DNA from: Hofstenia miamia
Lineage: Eukaryota; Xenacoelomorpha; Acoela
Reading direction: 5' to 3'
Assembly (NCBI GenBank): GCA_004352715.1
Contig: SCFE01000099.1
Span: 800,954 to 864,953 of the forward strand
Length of the DNA stretch: 64,000 bases
Part shown: in pieces, positions 12,791 to 23,699 of the stretch
Layout: every line of letters starts with the position of its first letter
Position numbering within the stretch: position 1 is the first letter of the stretch
Notes under the pieces: model-generated
What the model was told of the DNA's origin: nothing
The model's input: the letters and a program-made list of their open reading frames with translations, nothing else
Database searches by the model: none
Translations under genes and position numbers: made by a program

Positions 12791-14071
12791 TAGGGTTGTC
12801 GCATAAGTCTTTTTCGAAAATATTTTTTGATGAAAAAATAGTTTTATAAGTTTTTCTGTGAAGCTCTTTTGACAAAATAATGGTATAGTCACTCGACTTA
12901 AAATTGCATAGTATTGATTAATAAAATCGATTTACTCAACAATGAACTTAAGCCAATTATGTTTTACAACTGGAAGAGAGGATTAAATTCTGAAAAGATG
13001 GCAGCAAAGATGTGTGACATCAAGAACATGCAGAAATTGGATCACGAAATTTGAGAGTGGAAATGAGAAGCTGCAAGATGCTGAATGTTCTGGCCGCCCG
13101 TCAAATGATTTCTTAACCCATCAAATGCCATACTTAAGCCAATTTCTAATTTTTTTCTCATATGCAGTTCACATTGTCCAATTTAAAAACTATATAGTGA
13201 AATTTTAATGCGCAATATTTATTGTTAGTTAAGAAAATACTACAAAAAATTATAATATTACAAGTTATGAAATGCATAAAAGCAATTTATATGTAAGCCA
13301 ATATTGCAATTTTAGTAATGCTCTCAGGTTCTTGCATTAATAATGTACATCTCACACTGATTTCCTTGTATTCTATTATGATCAATATCATCATAGCAGA
13401 TATCATATTGTACTCAACAATCCACATTACCATGAATATTTATTCCTTTTACTTTCTAACGACTAGCTGCCCCTCTAGTTAAAAATATTTGAACAATAGA
13501 ACGTTGAAAATTGCTTTAAATTAAAAGATCCACCCTTGGTTTGGTTATTAATCCTAGTATTTTGGGCATCCATGTCATTATGCGGCTCTGATGATGATGA
13601 TGAGCACTCCCATAACATATCAATCTTTTTTGGAGTTAAATAACCAGTAAGCAGCAAGATTGCAATGTATAAACATTACTCATATTTCTAACATGTTCAA
13701 ATACTTCTTGGGAAAACAATAAATTAAATAATTCAAGTGGTGTTATTTCACTAATTTTAACTGAAATTTTATTAAGATTGTACAACATTTTATATTATGT
13801 TGCCTGCATGGCTGTAAGAGCAATTTTCTTAAGGAGGATGCCATCAATTAATGATAAAATGGGTAACCAAAGGAGAGCTTCCTGACCTCCCAGGCAGGGG
13901 CGGTGTCCACCCCTAACCCCCAAAACAAATTTGTTCACATTCATGAGACATGCTATTTAAATAAACAGAATATCAGCAGTAGTTGAATTCTCCTACAATA
14001 GTTGATTTATGCCCTAAATGATAGAATCCTTTGTTACATGTGCATAAATTTTTCAATTCTGAAATGCCGAC

Positions 14072-14087
14072 GTCACCTACAGGTGAC
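14072..14087. repeat. Palindrome GTCACCTACAGGTGAC, copy 1
   Basis: Near-perfect palindrome. Flanking bases (GCCGA before, ACC after) mirror those of the second copy at 14,369-14,384, so the two copies with their flanks form a wider inverted repeat of about 30 bp. It may mark a nested smaller element or a transposase-binding site; both are inference. Confidence 0.7.
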
Positions 14088-14368
14088 ACCTATATTATTT
14101 CATTTGCCATTTAGCTTCAATTGTCATGAGGCTTTTAAAAATTGTTTACATCAATTCTTTGTGTTACTAGATTATTGTGAAATGTCTTTTTATTGCTAAT
14201 CATTTGAAATCTAAAAAGATGAGAATGATTGTTTTATGTGTAGAAAAGAATTTGAAAATATGCAAAAACCCAGTATATATATTGTAAACCTATTCATACC
14301 AAACTAGAAAATGAGCTAAGGATAAACAAAACAGTAATAATTAATAAAATACAGGTCAAATAATAAGT

Positions 14369-14384
14369 GTCACCTACAGGTGAC
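14369..14384. repeat. Palindrome GTCACCTACAGGTGAC, copy 2
   Basis: Identical to the copy at 14,072-14,087, in the mirrored flanking context, 18 bases from the right TTAA of the piggyBac-like element. Confidence 0.7.
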
Positions 14385-14632
14385 GTCAGCAATTAACGGG
14401 TTTAAATGAGGAAATTGAAGAATTCATTAGAAAAGACAAGTATGCGTCATCCCGAGAAATAGCAGAAGTGTTAGACGTTGGAAAAAGATTATAGACAACA
14501 ATGGAAATTATTTTGTTTAACATTTGTTTAATGAATGTTCAAATATTGTTTGTTCAAATATGTTTGTTTATTAGCTAATATATTAACTATTTATTGACTT
14601 AATTTTTCGGAAAAGACTTATGCGACAACCTA

Positions 14633-15330
14633 TATTTACCTATAGAGGTCACACGGACATAAACTTTAAATTTCTTGCAAATTTCATGTTAATGTTTGGA
14701 ATTATGATTTAAATCATGTGAAAAATTCAAAAAAATATTTGCGTTAATTCCTTAATGTATAAATTTGAAAATGATTCATGCTAATTAAATGAAACAACTA
14801 ATTTGTTCTGTTTATATACTTTAAAGATGCAAGCCAAAGCCTTTTCTAATTTATAGGCACAAAATTTACTATTAAGCATTTGAATGAAATTTAAAAGAAC
14901 TTCCAATGATAATTAAACTAAGTTGGTGTCGCTTCCGTGGGAATGCATTATTCCAGATAGTTGAGTTGGTGAAATTGTTCTTATAAATTAACTTTCTAGA
15001 TCTTCAAATTCAGTAAACATCTTTTCCAAATTTGGACAAGATTATTTGTTTTGGCCCTTTTTCTAACATCTTCAAAATGTAATCAGTCATTGCAATTTTT
15101 GTTAAATTTTTGAAGGCGGTTTTTTTACCTTAAAACAAATAAATCGTGTATAGCAGTCACTGAATTTGTGTAGAATAAATTCAAATGCAGCTAAACATAA
15201 AATCAATATCTTAATGCACACCTGATATCAATATTTCACATAAATTTAATTGCAGTCTTCAATAATATTTTGTCTTGCCTGACTTTATTAACCCTCGGAT
15301 GATATATAAAATAATAAAGTAGTCAAAGTT
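14633..15330. other. Intergenic DNA, nothing recognised
   Basis: AT-rich sequence without supported coding, RNA or repeat features. Confidence 0.5.
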
Positions 15331-15332
15331 CG

Positions 15333-15758
15333 GTTTCTTACCGTCCCGAACAACCCACAGAACAAAAAAGCTGGATTAAGGTTGGTTATGCTGCAGAGCT
15401 TGTCGTCTCTGACACTTTTGATGCGCAAGAGAACAACCGACTTTCAGCTTATCAAGGAAAAATTGCATGTGCATGGTTAAATGCTTATCCTTCTTTGAAT
15501 CTAGGTCTTAAAATGACTAACATAAGCCTCAGGGTTGCTATTGCACAGAGACTTGGTTGTAAAGTTTGTGAGCCTCACACTTGTATTTGTGGCTCATTGG
15601 TTGATTCGGATAAGAGGCATGGCCTTTCATGCAAAAAGAGTGCAGGTCGTTTTTCTCGTCACAAGACGCTTAATGACAGTAAGCGTTCAATACACCTGTT
15701 GTTTTCTATGCTGAAAATCTGTATTTTAAGAAGTTTACTTCAATATGTCCAAATTTAA
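15333..15758 (+). pseudogene. Tail of a retroelement polyprotein with a Cys/His cluster
   Basis: One open frame runs from about 15,333 through 15,758. It contains a segment ending YPSLNLGLKM, then RLGCKVCEPHTCICG, then DSDKRHGLSCKKSAGRFSRH. This Cys/His-rich arrangement is what I know from the C-terminal part of reverse-transcriptase-bearing proteins common in invertebrate genomes, downstream of the polymerase domain. No reverse transcriptase core is present upstream, and after about 15,680 the reading becomes unlike the family. It is therefore a 5'-truncated, 3'-truncated fragment. The assignment rests on recollection of family features without a search; the exact element class is not determined. 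Confidence 0.5.
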
Positions 15759-16002
15759 ATACACTTACCTTTTAGATTAGAACAAAGTATGCAGAAAATT
15801 ATATTAAATTCATTGTATAAATTTGTAGACAATTTTTCTTAATCGTGATATGGATTGGGTTGATTATCATAATTTTAAACAATTTTGTAAATTATCTAGT
15901 TAAATATGCAAACATAATTTAAAAAATAAAGCAAGTCCTTTAAGATTTCGTTGTGTTTGAGACTTTGAATATAAATAGTAATTGGAGTCAATTATAATTC
16001 AA
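15759..16002. other. Intergenic DNA before an assembly gap
   Basis: No feature is seen. The sequence runs into the N block at 16,003-16,413. Confidence 0.5.
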
Positions 16003-16413
16003 NNNNNNNNNNNNNNNNNNNNNNNNNNNNNNNNNNNNNNNNNNNNNNNNNNNNNNNNNNNNNNNNNNNNNNNNNNNNNNNNNNNNNNNNNNNNNNNNNN
16101 NNNNNNNNNNNNNNNNNNNNNNNNNNNNNNNNNNNNNNNNNNNNNNNNNNNNNNNNNNNNNNNNNNNNNNNNNNNNNNNNNNNNNNNNNNNNNNNNNNNN
16201 NNNNNNNNNNNNNNNNNNNNNNNNNNNNNNNNNNNNNNNNNNNNNNNNNNNNNNNNNNNNNNNNNNNNNNNNNNNNNNNNNNNNNNNNNNNNNNNNNNNN
16301 NNNNNNNNNNNNNNNNNNNNNNNNNNNNNNNNNNNNNNNNNNNNNNNNNNNNNNNNNNNNNNNNNNNNNNNNNNNNNNNNNNNNNNNNNNNNNNNNNNNN
16401 NNNNNNNNNNNNN
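16003..16413. other. Assembly gap (411 N)
   Basis: Undetermined bases. Apparent open frames crossing it are meaningless. Confidence 1.
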
Positions 16414-17197
16414 GGAAAGTATGGTAAATTAACAAAAACCATTATATCAAAATTTAAATTGTCAAAAATAAGCGAAAAGTTTCTACACCTATTTCAACAA
16501 AATCACCCAAACTGTGCTATCGTACAAGTAAGTGTGATTGACATGTAAGAAAACCGCAAGTGTTTCCAAAATCAATTTGTTGTAACTTTTACGATAATCT
16601 GTAAGCACTACCGACCCGCAATTATTGCCTGCTCGCGGTTTGGAAAATTTCAAAAAATGTTTGGTAATTTTATCGGTCAAAATTAAAAAACATTTCCTGA
16701 TAAGAAGGGAATATATTACTTCTTTTGATAAAAAAACCCATGAAAATCCAGTATGAGAAAATTTTATTTTTTAGCAGGTTTCAGTATTGCAATTAGAATA
16801 AAAATTTACATTCTTGCCTTTGCAATCTTCCACTAAATTTGCTATAAAGTGAGATGTTTTGCTTTTTGAATGTGCATTTTTACTTCCAATTTCTTGTGAA
16901 ACTAATTATATTAACAATAGCTGCATATTAGAATTTAAGAAACTCCCTAAAAATTATGAAGTTTGAACGTTTGTGGTTTTATAATGTTAGAAAGGACTCA
17001 CAAACCACTTTGAAAATATTTTCGGTTGTAAACACATCCAAAATTGTTGGAGCAAATTTTAGAAAAATTGGTAATTATGCTATGTTAAATGCAAATTTTT
17101 AATGGAGAATTTGTAAATTAGATAAATATTTTGTTATAATTTGGTATCGGAAATCTTTATAATGTCAAATTTATATACATGTATGTATGTATATATA
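16414..17197. other. Intergenic DNA, nothing recognised
   Basis: AT-rich, ends in a short TA/GTAT microsatellite that runs into the next gap. No gene is seen. Confidence 0.5.
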
Positions 17198-18197
17198 NNN
17201 NNNNNNNNNNNNNNNNNNNNNNNNNNNNNNNNNNNNNNNNNNNNNNNNNNNNNNNNNNNNNNNNNNNNNNNNNNNNNNNNNNNNNNNNNNNNNNNNNNNN
17301 NNNNNNNNNNNNNNNNNNNNNNNNNNNNNNNNNNNNNNNNNNNNNNNNNNNNNNNNNNNNNNNNNNNNNNNNNNNNNNNNNNNNNNNNNNNNNNNNNNNN
17401 NNNNNNNNNNNNNNNNNNNNNNNNNNNNNNNNNNNNNNNNNNNNNNNNNNNNNNNNNNNNNNNNNNNNNNNNNNNNNNNNNNNNNNNNNNNNNNNNNNNN
17501 NNNNNNNNNNNNNNNNNNNNNNNNNNNNNNNNNNNNNNNNNNNNNNNNNNNNNNNNNNNNNNNNNNNNNNNNNNNNNNNNNNNNNNNNNNNNNNNNNNNN
17601 NNNNNNNNNNNNNNNNNNNNNNNNNNNNNNNNNNNNNNNNNNNNNNNNNNNNNNNNNNNNNNNNNNNNNNNNNNNNNNNNNNNNNNNNNNNNNNNNNNNN
17701 NNNNNNNNNNNNNNNNNNNNNNNNNNNNNNNNNNNNNNNNNNNNNNNNNNNNNNNNNNNNNNNNNNNNNNNNNNNNNNNNNNNNNNNNNNNNNNNNNNNN
17801 NNNNNNNNNNNNNNNNNNNNNNNNNNNNNNNNNNNNNNNNNNNNNNNNNNNNNNNNNNNNNNNNNNNNNNNNNNNNNNNNNNNNNNNNNNNNNNNNNNNN
17901 NNNNNNNNNNNNNNNNNNNNNNNNNNNNNNNNNNNNNNNNNNNNNNNNNNNNNNNNNNNNNNNNNNNNNNNNNNNNNNNNNNNNNNNNNNNNNNNNNNNN
18001 NNNNNNNNNNNNNNNNNNNNNNNNNNNNNNNNNNNNNNNNNNNNNNNNNNNNNNNNNNNNNNNNNNNNNNNNNNNNNNNNNNNNNNNNNNNNNNNNNNNN
18101 NNNNNNNNNNNNNNNNNNNNNNNNNNNNNNNNNNNNNNNNNNNNNNNNNNNNNNNNNNNNNNNNNNNNNNNNNNNNNNNNNNNNNNNNNNNNNNNNN
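17198..18197. other. Assembly gap (1,000 N, probably a fixed-size placeholder)
   Basis: Exactly 1,000 undetermined bases, like the gap at 53,197-54,196. The round number suggests an arbitrary gap length. Confidence 0.95.
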
Positions 18198-20400
18198 CTA
18201 ATAAAGTAAACCGATTTAACAATCACTGTCTCTGGTACAAATGAAATAAATATTTTTCAATACGTTTTTCTCGTTGAATTCAAGAATAAAATATTTGCAA
18301 GTAGGAATTTTTATATGAAACGTTTCAAGATTGTTGATAACATGTTTTGTTGTTAGTGTCGTAAATTGGTTTTTATCGTTTATTGATACACATATATACA
18401 AAACGTTTAAAAATATAAATTTTATATTATAAGAAATTGCTTACATTTTAAAATTTTATTGGTATCTTTTATATTGAGAATTAAATAAATACCCGGTATA
18501 CGACTTTTCCACGTTTGTAGACTTACATTTTTTCCTACGTTTTTTTCACTTTTGTGACTTATATTTCTTTTCCAAAGTTTTTGCATGTTTATGACTTACA
18601 TTCCTTTTCCGACGTTTTTTCACATTTGTGACTTACATTTCTTTTCTGACGTTTTTTTACTTTGCGACTTACATTAAAAAACTTTTCCTCAACGATGACA
18701 TGGGGATTGGGAACAGTGCTATTGCAAAACGTATTGTATTACAGTTTAGTAAATAGAAAATGTATAGTTTTGCTTTCACCCTTTTTCTACATGTACTAGT
18801 TTTATGTTAATATGTTTGATAAATTATTACATCTCATAAACATTAGTTTTAATATAAAAATACATCTCATAAACATTAGTTTCATTATAAAAAATTTAAA
18901 CTTCTACATCTTCTTTGTAAATAGGTAAAAATCTATAGTATTCTCTAAACTGATAAATGTCAATGTTTTACCTAGCTATTAATTTAACATGCAATTGACA
19001 TTCAAATTTAGCATGAGGGAACGATGATTGAAATAAATAATACTATTTATTATACAATGAGAATGTAGAAATGATTTGTACGTGTTTCATTAGTGATAGA
19101 TTTCTAGAGATACATCTCATCAANNNNNNNNNNNNNNNNNNNNNNNNNNNNNNNNNNNNNNNNNNNNNNNNNNNNNNNNNNNNNNNNNNNNNNNNNNNNN
19201 NNNNNNNNNNNNNNNNNNNNNNNNNNNNNNNNNNNNNNNNNNNNNNNNNNNNNNNNNNNNNNNNNNNNNNNNNNNNNNNNNNNNNNNNNNNNNNNNNNNN
19301 NNNNNNNNNNNNNNNNNNNNNNNNNNNNNNNNNNNNNNNNNNNNNNNNNNNNNNNNNNNNNNNNNNNNNNNNNNNNNNNNNNNNNNNNNNNNNNNNNNNN
19401 NNNNNNNNNNNNNNNNNNNNNNNNNNNNNNNNNNNNNNNNNNNNNNNNNNNNNNNNNNNNNNNNNNNNNNNNNNNNNNNNNNNNNNNNNNNNNNNNNNNN
19501 NNNNNNNNNNNNNNNNNNNNNNNNNNNNNNNNNNNNNNNNNNNNNNNNNNNNNNNNNNNNNNNNNNNNNNNNNNNNNNNNNNNNNNNNNNNNNNNNNNNN
19601 NNNNNNNNNNNNNNNNNNNNNNNNNNNNNNNNNNNNNNNNNNNNNNNNNNNNNNNNNNNNNNNNNNNNNNNNNNNNNNNNNNNNNNNNNNNNNNNNNNNN
19701 NNNNNNNNNNNNNNNNNNNNNNNNNNNNNNNNNNNNNNNNNNNNNNNNNNNNNNNNNNNNNNNNNNNNNNNNNNNNNNNNNNNNNNNTGTTTCATTAATG
19801 ATAGATTTCTAGAGATACATCTCATCAACTAAGTTAAATAAGTGTAATATTAGATGCATGTTATGTATAATAATATAATTAGGGTGGCCTATGACTTTTC
19901 CACGTTTATAGACTTACATTTTTTTTTCGACGTCAATCCTTTGTTTCAGTAATGATATACATTTAATTTTTCAATATGTATGCAAGAAATCAACCGATCA
20001 AATTAGTCAAAAACATTGTAAAAAACTGAATATTGTGTTAAAATTTTAGATAGTTTTTCATCATTGAGCAAAATGAATATTTAATTTTTCTTTTGGTGAT
20101 TTTTTTGTCTTTTTGAACAAAATTACTTGCCTTTGGGAATATTTAATTTTCCTTTTGATGATTTTTTTGTCTTTTCGAGCAAGGATATTAAACGTGTACA
20201 AACTTTATGAAATTTTTATATTAATTTGTAATAACATGAGACAAAGTTAGTAATATTAACTTTTTAAAATACAAAAATAACTTACATTATTGAATGATTT
20301 CAACCGTCACCACTTGAATCTTTGTGAAAACTGAATAATGTGTTACAATGAAGATATCTTTCCGTCATAAGCATTGAACAAAATGCAAACATTCATACAT
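18198..20400 (+). repeat. Third copy of the dispersed repeat (left-arm orientation)
   Basis: Matches about 3,180-5,500 in direct orientation: the minisatellite units at 18,503-18,675, the GACATGGGGATTGGGAACAG block, and the 55-65 bp repeat at 20,083-20,176 all recur in order. It is interrupted by the gap at 19,124-19,787. The about 40 bp on either side of that gap are nearly the same sequence, so the gap may hide an unmerged overlap. No partner in inverse orientation lies next to this copy, which shows that the repeat occurs as single arms. Confidence 0.75.
19124..19787. other. Assembly gap (664 N) with duplicated borders
   Basis: Both borders carry GATAGATTTCTAGAGATACA followed by TCTCATCAA, suggesting overlapping contig ends. 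Confidence 0.95.
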
Positions 20401-20898
20401 AACTTTCATTTATTACAAACTTAAATGTTGAAAGAATTATATATATGAATACATATATCATATCATATAATTTGTTTACTGTTGTCATGCAGTGTGTAGA
20501 ATGCACATTGCAATGCAAACCGCTGCGAAGAAATGTTTAGAGGTTGTCTTAAATATTAGGATTACTCGCTTTTCAAAATTTTCATTACCACAGGATACGG
20601 ATTAACCCTATTTTTCCTTGGGGGCGAATTGAACCCTTCCTTATTTTTCGATATAACTCACACAGTTGTTTGAAAAACACTATCCTGCTAGAACTTTTTT
20701 CATTAACTTGTTCTGCAACCTCTAATGTAAAAATTGTGCAAATAGGGTGAAGGGTTACAAATTTGTTTTATGGTAAAATTGGCGACGAATTATTTTTTGT
20801 TCAAGAAATGTTATCACTAACAAAAGTGCTATAAACTTGAAGGAAACTGTATCTAAAGCAGGTTGTAAAGGTTTTTTTACTGTTTTGGAGTAAACCAA

Positions 20899-21096
20899 TT
20901 AGAGTTCTGCGGGACCATCTAGTCCTATTGGACTGGGATTTGTTATAAAAAACTCATTGGGAATAGGACAAAAATGAATTTTTGAAAGTATAATTTATGC
21001 CATTGAACCAATGGAACTATGGAACCAGAAAGTTTTATAGAACTGGGACTAAATGGGACTGGGACCACCAAAAAATCCTGGTTCCACAGAACTTTA
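20899..21096. mobile_element. MITE of about 198 bp with TTAGAGTTCTG / TTAAAGTTCTG ends
   Basis: The left end TTAGAGTTCTGCGGGACCA is mirrored by the complement of TTAAAGTTCTGTGGAACCA at the right. The interior is built from short GGGACTGGGAC-like and AGTCCTATTGGACT-like pieces. It lies directly upstream of hAT-like coding debris (21.48 kb), but whether the two belong together is unproven. Confidence 0.6.
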
Positions 21097-21483
21097 AGGG
21101 TCAGAGATGTGCACAGGCATTGAAACTAATTTATTAAGAATATCAAAAAATTGTATATATTGGTTGTGTGGGCAATCTGGTGAATCTTTTTGTAACCAAA
21201 ATTTTAAAAAAATGGAAATTGTAATTAGCGGAAACAACATCCTGTCCAAAGTTATTCAAGAGAAAAAATTGCTCAGTTTGTGATTCAATCACAAAATGCA
21301 TTGAAAAATCGTTGAACACTGATGGAAAGAAATTAATTTTTTCCAATGCAAACGTACACTATAGATTGTGAACGTCAGTAGTTGTGGAAAGTTTCAGTAC
21401 AATGTTCATTATTGGCAAGTGCACCCAATCCTACCAGAAAATGTTAAAATTTCGTTATTGTCTATCTTCAAAAAAAGATTTGT

Positions 21484-21727
21484 CACGCTGAATTCGAGGA
21501 TGCACAAATTTTGGATTTGCATATTGAAGAAAACGAATTTGCAATTTATCAAACGATAAAGAATATCATTTTACAGATACCAATCAGCGATGCAGCAGGT
21601 GAAAAGGCGCTCTCAAGACATAACATTCTACCTTCTTAGAGTTAATTTAGCAAATGAGAAGATTGACGGGAAACTGCCAAGCATATGCTGGACATTACGG
21701 AAAAAATTCACAAAATCTAGAAACTGA
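21484..21727 (+). pseudogene. hAT-like transposase C-terminal relic
   Basis: In frame from 21,484 the translation reads through an acidic stretch into LQIPISDAAGEKALSRHNIL, then a stop. From 21,638 another frame continues RVNLANEKIDGKLPSIC. The pattern of a hydrophobic I-P-x-S-D-A motif followed by E-K-x-x-S-x-H/K and a later LxNE/DK resembles the C-terminal dimerisation segment of hAT-family transposases. No catalytic core is visible upstream in an open frame. Resemblance is moderate and from memory; another zinc-finger transposase-derived family is possible. Confidence 0.45.
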
Positions 21728-22375
21728 AATTGTAAGCTAGAATAATGATTAGGTAGAAATTGAAGACAATTGATGCTGTTAAATCACTTATTCTACAATA
21801 AAATTGTTTTACCCGCGCAGGTCCCGCAAATTATAGCGCTAGTATTCGCTACCTGCAATTTAAATCATCTCTGGGGTTAAATAATTTTTCATGGTGTATT
21901 TTTTAATTTCCAATCTAATAAATTTAATACCAAATTGATATTACTACTATTAATTGAGTTATAAAGGTTTGAATTTGCACACCAGCAGTAATTTAAATCT
22001 CTCATCAAAAGTAAGAAAATCACTCAGCAATATTGTAATCATATAGTTTATATTTTTGGAATCAGCAGCATCGATTTAGACTAAAAACATTGAAAAATAA
22101 GGACAGCCAGTTTTTGGTTACACTATGCAATGAAACCTATCTGCCTTACCAAAGAGAGGTTATGCACAACAAACCCTTAAACCTAGCTCTTACTATTATT
22201 TTCATTTATGTTTTTACTTTGTTTTTCTTTTTTAATGTCTAAAATTATGCTATATGAGAAATAGAGTCCTAATTTATTTTTTATTTGATTATTTACTCTT
22301 TTTGTTTTTGCGCTATGTTGTTAGTTTACTTTGACAGCATTTGTGATAGTGTATTTAATGCATAACTAAATTTAT

Positions 22376-22579
22376 ATGCAAAAATTAGCATATTGTTTAT
22401 CCGCGAAATTCATTGAAATTGCTGGCAGAATTTTGAAAGCAATTAATCAAAGTATTGATCTCTGTGACGCATCTATGAATATGCTTGCGGTAATTGGTTC
22501 AAGACAAACGTTCTTTTACCAATGCAATTTGGAATACATAAATTTTAAAAAATGTATAAAAAAACTAAAAAAATACTAG
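22376..22579 (+). CDS. Hypothetical open stretch, possibly an exon
   Basis: An open frame of 67 codons starting at ATG 22,376, with helical composition (for example KFIEIAGRILKAINQSIDLC). It lies about 200 bp upstream of the better-supported split gene at 22,775. It may be an exon of that gene, but I found no phase-compatible junction to join them. Not recognised as any family. Confidence 0.25.
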   Translation: MQKLAYCLSAKFIEIAGRILKAINQSIDLCDASMNMLAVIGSRQTFFYQCNLEYINFKKCIKKLKKY

Positions 22580-22774
22580 TAAATCGTATCATAAATTATT
22601 AAAAATAAAAAAATAAATCAAAAAATAATGCATGCTTCTATTGGAATCCCATATCGAAGAAAATCAAAAGGAAAATTATTCAAAAACAAAAGCTGTTTTA
22701 CTGAAAATCCTTTGGGTGAAATAATACAACATTCTCTCATTGTAAGCATAGTCTAGGAGTTTTTCCTTACACAG

Positions 22775-23685
22775 TATTTATTTCGTGCTTCCTATACGTG
22801 AAGTTCTGGAATTTTTAGAAAGTTTCATAGAAATTAGTCCTGGATCTTCAACTAAGGATGCAAAAATATACGTTCTTGTAATGTATATAGAAAGCTACAA
22901 AATTTTGAAAAGTAAGCATTAATTAATTGTGTTCTATACTTAATGACAGTGAAATTCACGATAATATCAATGACATTATTAACTTGAAAATATACTAGCT
23001 GAAACATTGGATTTTTCAGAATTATGGCAATATATGAGTTCTACAAATTTAGATGATAAATTCAATTTTTTAGCTGGACAAATATTACAAACGCCTTCGA
23101 TTCCACATTAATCTTGAAACTAGATTACCATGAAACCATACAAAATATTCCTTCGGATTTAATAAGCAATTTGACAGATCTCTTCCAAATAACTCATACC
23201 TTAGGAAATTATGAAGCCTGGCAGAGTATGTTTCAAACATTAGATTGGTGTTCTAAAGATTTTTGGGGATTCATCAGTAGAACTTAGAAAATTAATTCAA
23301 ATAAAAAACTCTGAAAGATGATGGCAGTATTGTTTGAAATCAGCAAGGAATTACATAACATTGAATTTTCTCCTAAGTGCGGATTACATAGAAGCTTATA
23401 CAAAATCTTTGTTAAGCATAAAAGTGTCTTCTTTGGAAGAAAAGTCAAAATTAATTATAAAGCATTTGAGGCATATTTTAGAGAAGATTTGTGGATTNNN
23501 NNNNNNNNNNNNNNNNNNTTGTTAAGCATAAAAGTGTCTTCTTTGGAAGAAATGTCAAAATTAATTATAAAGCATTTGAGGCATATTTTAGAGAAGATTT
23601 GTGGATTGACTCTAAAAGCTATGAATTATTTATAAATAAGCAATTTAGGCTGTTTCCAATGAAGCCCATATACAACATTTGCTAG
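22775..23685 (+). pseudogene. Split host gene of unknown family, probably decayed
   Basis: A first exon (22,775-22,911) has a good acceptor (TTTTTCCTTACACAG) and donor (GTAAGC) and encodes 45 complete codons, including REVLEFLESFIEISPG. The next exon starts at 23,020 after TTTTTCAG; the leftover bases (one before, two after the intron) add up to a codon, so the phase fits. It reads LWQYMSSTNLDDKFNFLAGQ and continues to about 23,105. From there, similar helical sequence goes on in shifting frames (NIPSDLISNLTDLFQITHTL; NYITLNFLLSADYIEAYTKS) to about 23,640 with in-frame stops. All-helical composition would suit a HEAT-like scaffold protein. The frameshifts may be decay or sequencing error. I do not recognise the family. 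Confidence 0.45.
23409..23605. repeat. Unmerged contig overlap around a 21-N gap
   Basis: The roughly 86 bp before the gap (23,498-23,518) recur almost unchanged after it, ending at the same GTGGATT. One base differs. This is most likely an assembly artefact that duplicates part of the split gene, not a real tandem duplication. Confidence 0.85.
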
Positions 23686-23699
23686 TGGGCATTAATCTA

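Larger units (their letters stand above)
13117..14401. mobile_element. piggyBac-like non-autonomous element inserted at TTAA
   Basis: The insertion is flanked by TTAA on both sides (13,113-13,116 and 14,402-14,405). Its ends are CCCATCAAATGC and, read inward from the right, (A)CCCGTTAATTGC; CCC/GGG ends next to a TTAA duplication are the mark of piggyBac-type elements. Its length is about 1.28 kb and no transposase is recognisable inside. It carries two copies of a 16-bp palindromic motif (14,072-14,087; 14,369-14,384), the right one close to the right end. The host site is the mariner transposase frame. Confidence 0.75.
12960..14495 (+). pseudogene. Mariner transposase, N-terminal fragment, interrupted
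   Basis: The first piece (to 13,112) shows an N-terminal helix-turn-helix region, an RTCRNWITKFESGNEKL segment and SGRPSNDF, the usual mariner arrangement of a DNA-binding domain ending in SGRP. The frame is broken once near 13,010. The second piece (14,406-14,495) reads NEEIEEFIRKDKYASSREIA, which is the second helix-turn-helix of the same protein. Removing the sequence between the two TTAA copies joins them in frame. No catalytic aspartate region remains. Function (cut-and-paste transposition) is dead. Confidence 0.75.
12793..14630 (+). mobile_element. Dead mariner-like element with TA-flanked TIRs
   Basis: The left end reads GGGTTGTCGCATAAGTCTTT and the right end is the complement of GGTTGTCGCATAAGTCTTTT. 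Each is bordered by TA (12,791-12,792 and 14,631-14,632), the target duplication of mariner elements. Inside are two pieces of a mariner transposase N-terminal region, separated by a piggyBac-like insertion. After the second piece only about 130 bp precede the right end, so the DD34D catalytic domain was lost by internal deletion. The original element was therefore already a deletion derivative or lost its core later. Confidence 0.8.

Noticed and set aside
13475-13657. 60-codon minus-strand frame inside the piggyBac-like element as a transposase remnant
   Set aside because: No DDD/E or C-terminal ring-finger features; composition includes a simple Ser repeat from GATGATGATG.
15982-19832. Very long open frames across 16-19.8 kb
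   Set aside because: They consist of undetermined bases; only a few codons at the edges are real.
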